From assembly GCA_015060765.1 (NCBI GenBank), contig SUXW01000009.1, positions 1-64,000 on the forward strand: 64,000 nucleotides of DNA. The letters run 5' to 3'. Source of the stretch: Bacteroides sp. (GTDB taxonomy: Bacteria; Bacteroidota; Bacteroidia; Bacteroidales; Bacteroidaceae). The notes beneath the pieces were generated by a model. The model was not told the origin of the DNA, ran no database searches, and saw nothing but the letters and a program-made list of their open reading frames with translations. The first letter of the stretch is position 1. The number at the start of each line of letters is the position of its first letter. This document shows, piece after piece, positions 62,789 through 64,000 of the stretch. A program made the translations under genes and the position numbers.

Positions 62789-63394
62789 ATGAAAAAGATT
62801 ATCCATATTCTATTTACAACTATACTATTTTGCCTCGTTTCGTGTCAAAAGGAAACAGACAAAATGCAAGCATATGCAGAGAATTTCTTCAAACAATATC
62901 CTGAAGCCACACTGCAAGACATTTATAAAGGAAGTTTTCAGGATGTATTCGGACCGGCACATATGCTGACCGACCATGACGCGGTGAAACGATATATTAT
63001 CCGTGAACTGGAAGGTGCCGATGTCCTGGAAGGCGCATACTACGAGCCTTGCGGTTGGAAAGGTAGATTCTATCGGGTAAATCTAAAAGCTATCAAAGAC
63101 CAAAAGATTACAGCCGATGAACTGACCGATGCTTTCATGGCAAGCGCCAATGGTATCGATACGATGCTTACACAAACATTCATCACAGAATGGCTACAGT
63201 TTCAACAAATCGTACGTAAAACAATACCGAGTTTGCAAAACTTTACCGAGGATTCCACTCTATTGGCCAAACTACTGGAAGAAGGTAATTATGTGGTACA
63301 TCACAGTCACGCATTCAACGAACATTACCACCCTCATTACCGCATTATCCGCAAAGACATTTTTGAAGAAAAGATTTTACCGAAACTAAAATAA
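62789..63394 (+). CDS. Conserved lipoprotein of unknown function
   Basis: Lipoprotein of 201 residues (lipobox CLVSC). Its ATG immediately follows the regulator stop, so it is co-translated with the hemerythrin-LuxR gene. A His-rich block HHSHAFNEHYHPHYR near the C terminus and an early GPAHMLTDHDA motif could bind metal. I recognise no family. Confidence 0.72.
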   Translation: MKKIIHILFTTILFCLVSCQKETDKMQAYAENFFKQYPEATLQDIYKGSFQDVFGPAHMLTDHDAVKRYIIRELEGADVLEGAYYEPCGWKGRFYRVNLKAIKDQKITADELTDAFMASANGIDTMLTQTFITEWLQFQQIVRKTIPSLQNFTEDSTLLAKLLEEGNYVVHHSHAFNEHYHPHYRIIRKDIFEEKILPKLK

Positions 63395-63408
63395 GTTCAT
63401 CCTTTTCA

Positions 63409-63909
63409 TTAACACATAATCTTCTCATATCCCCAACGGTCGCCCCGTGGATAGTGGACGATACCACAATAGATAAAGCCGCACTTATCCAAAACTTTGT
63501 GCATATAGAAATTGTCGTAGTTGGTATCTACCTTGAAACTATGTATGTTTTTCGATAGAGCCAATGCTATGATTTCCTGAAAGAAACGTACGGCTACACC
63601 TTGCCGTTTCACTTCGTCGGCTACAGCCAAACGATGCAAGACAACGTAAGGTTGTTCACTTAACCAGTTTCCATCAATATGGTCGTATGCAGGTTCCCCA
63701 TCAAAAACAATGGCACCGTAAGCAATCACCTCTCCTCCATTCTCCAACACATAGGCATATCCTTTGTCAATATCTGCCTGCAGATGCATCGGCAACGGGT
63801 AGCTTTCATCCCATTGCTGCTTGTTCTCCCGATACATCTGCGCCTTCGCTTGAAGGATAATATCCCACATACGGGGTAAATCGGTTGTTGTAGCTAGTCT
63901 TAATATCAT
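63409..63909 (-). CDS. GNAT family N-acetyltransferase
   Basis: Cytoplasmic protein of 166 residues from the ATG at 63909. The GNAT core is visible: LHRLAVADEVKRQGVAVRFF is the acetyl-CoA-binding motif A, followed by the C-terminal NFYMHKVLDKCGF strand-helix. Acceptor unknown. It is convergent with the lipoprotein gene (14 bp between stops). Confidence 0.88.
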   Translation of the reverse strand: MILRLATTTDLPRMWDIILQAKAQMYRENKQQWDESYPLPMHLQADIDKGYAYVLENGGEVIAYGAIVFDGEPAYDHIDGNWLSEQPYVVLHRLAVADEVKRQGVAVRFFQEIIALALSKNIHSFKVDTNYDNFYMHKVLDKCGFIYCGIVHYPRGDRWGYEKIMC

Positions 63910-63924
63910 AGTTGGAAGTTTTGA

Positions 63925-63932
63925 CAAATGTA
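63925..63932 (-). promoter_or_regulatory. -7 box of the GNAT gene
   Basis: Minus-strand TACATTTG matches TAnnTTTG, 15 bp before the ATG at 63909. It supports that ATG over longer frames. I see nothing further up to the window end. Confidence 0.6.
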
Positions 63933-64000
63933 TAAAGTATTTCCATCAAACAAGAAAAAAAAGCATTTTTTATCAAAAACTCTTGCCATTCCAAATTCTT

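Noticed and set aside
1..64000. Insertion sequences, integrases or prophage genes
   Set aside because: None of the well-supported frames looks like a transposase, integrase or phage structural protein; the TA interval is the only accessory-looking stretch.

Overview
The window looks like a chromosomal segment of a gut Bacteroidales, most likely Bacteroidaceae (Bacteroides/Phocaeicola type). The evidence is SusC/SusD-type glycan import, a hybrid two-component sensor (HTCS), many signal-peptide or lipoprotein glycoside hydrolases, Bacteroidetes-type promoters (TTTG, about 20 bp, TAnnTTTG), an almost complete lack of Shine-Dalgarno sequences and tRNA genes without an encoded CCA. I cannot name the species from sequence alone.

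Layout. 1-3.75 kb: tRNA-Ser, then a dsbD plus cysteine-desulfidase-like operon ending in a strong bidirectional hairpin. 3.8-18.9 kb: a minus-strand polysaccharide locus with GH3, GH2, GH31 (PA14 insert), an HTCS and two GH5 enzymes, one with two BACON domains. This enzyme set matches a xyloglucan utilization locus, but it has no SusC/SusD pair beside it. 19-33.8 kb: mostly plus-strand housekeeping genes: AlbA_2-type protein, Na+/alanine symporter, UDG-like protein, tRNA-Trp, DUF454, coiled coil-zapA-rny, EamA transporter and patatin (minus), Xaa-Pro aminopeptidase, C1-like peptidase, recJ, recQ.

33.8-43.6 kb: the most unusual region. Seven tightly packed minus-strand genes contain three pairs of a polytopic membrane protein (DUF6057-like) and a propeller lipoprotein carrying one CxxCH heme-c-type motif, plus one DUF4369-like lipoprotein. 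The promoter is textbook, has a palindrome at the probable transcription start, and is preceded by three identical palindromic 13-mers at an exact 22-bp period. 43.7-45.3 kb: a toxin-antitoxin module whose toxin is fused to an extra domain, with a canonical Shine-Dalgarno and its own operator, flanked by short repeat clusters.

45.3-55.2 kb: a second polysaccharide locus (SusC, SusD and a surface lipoprotein with a duplicated domain) divergent from a GH97 and a TPR gene. 55.2-56.4 kb: a patB/malY pseudogene with a large internal deletion, DUF3784 and a small conserved protein. 56.4-60.6 kb: an aromatic amino acid operon (prephenate dehydratase, aminotransferase, DAHP synthase-chorismate mutase, prephenate dehydrogenase) preceded by an unannotated Phe/Tyr-rich leader peptide and a complete attenuator. 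60.6-64 kb: a CE2-like SGNH esterase, a hemerythrin-like/LuxR regulator coupled to a lipoprotein gene, and a GNAT acetyltransferase.
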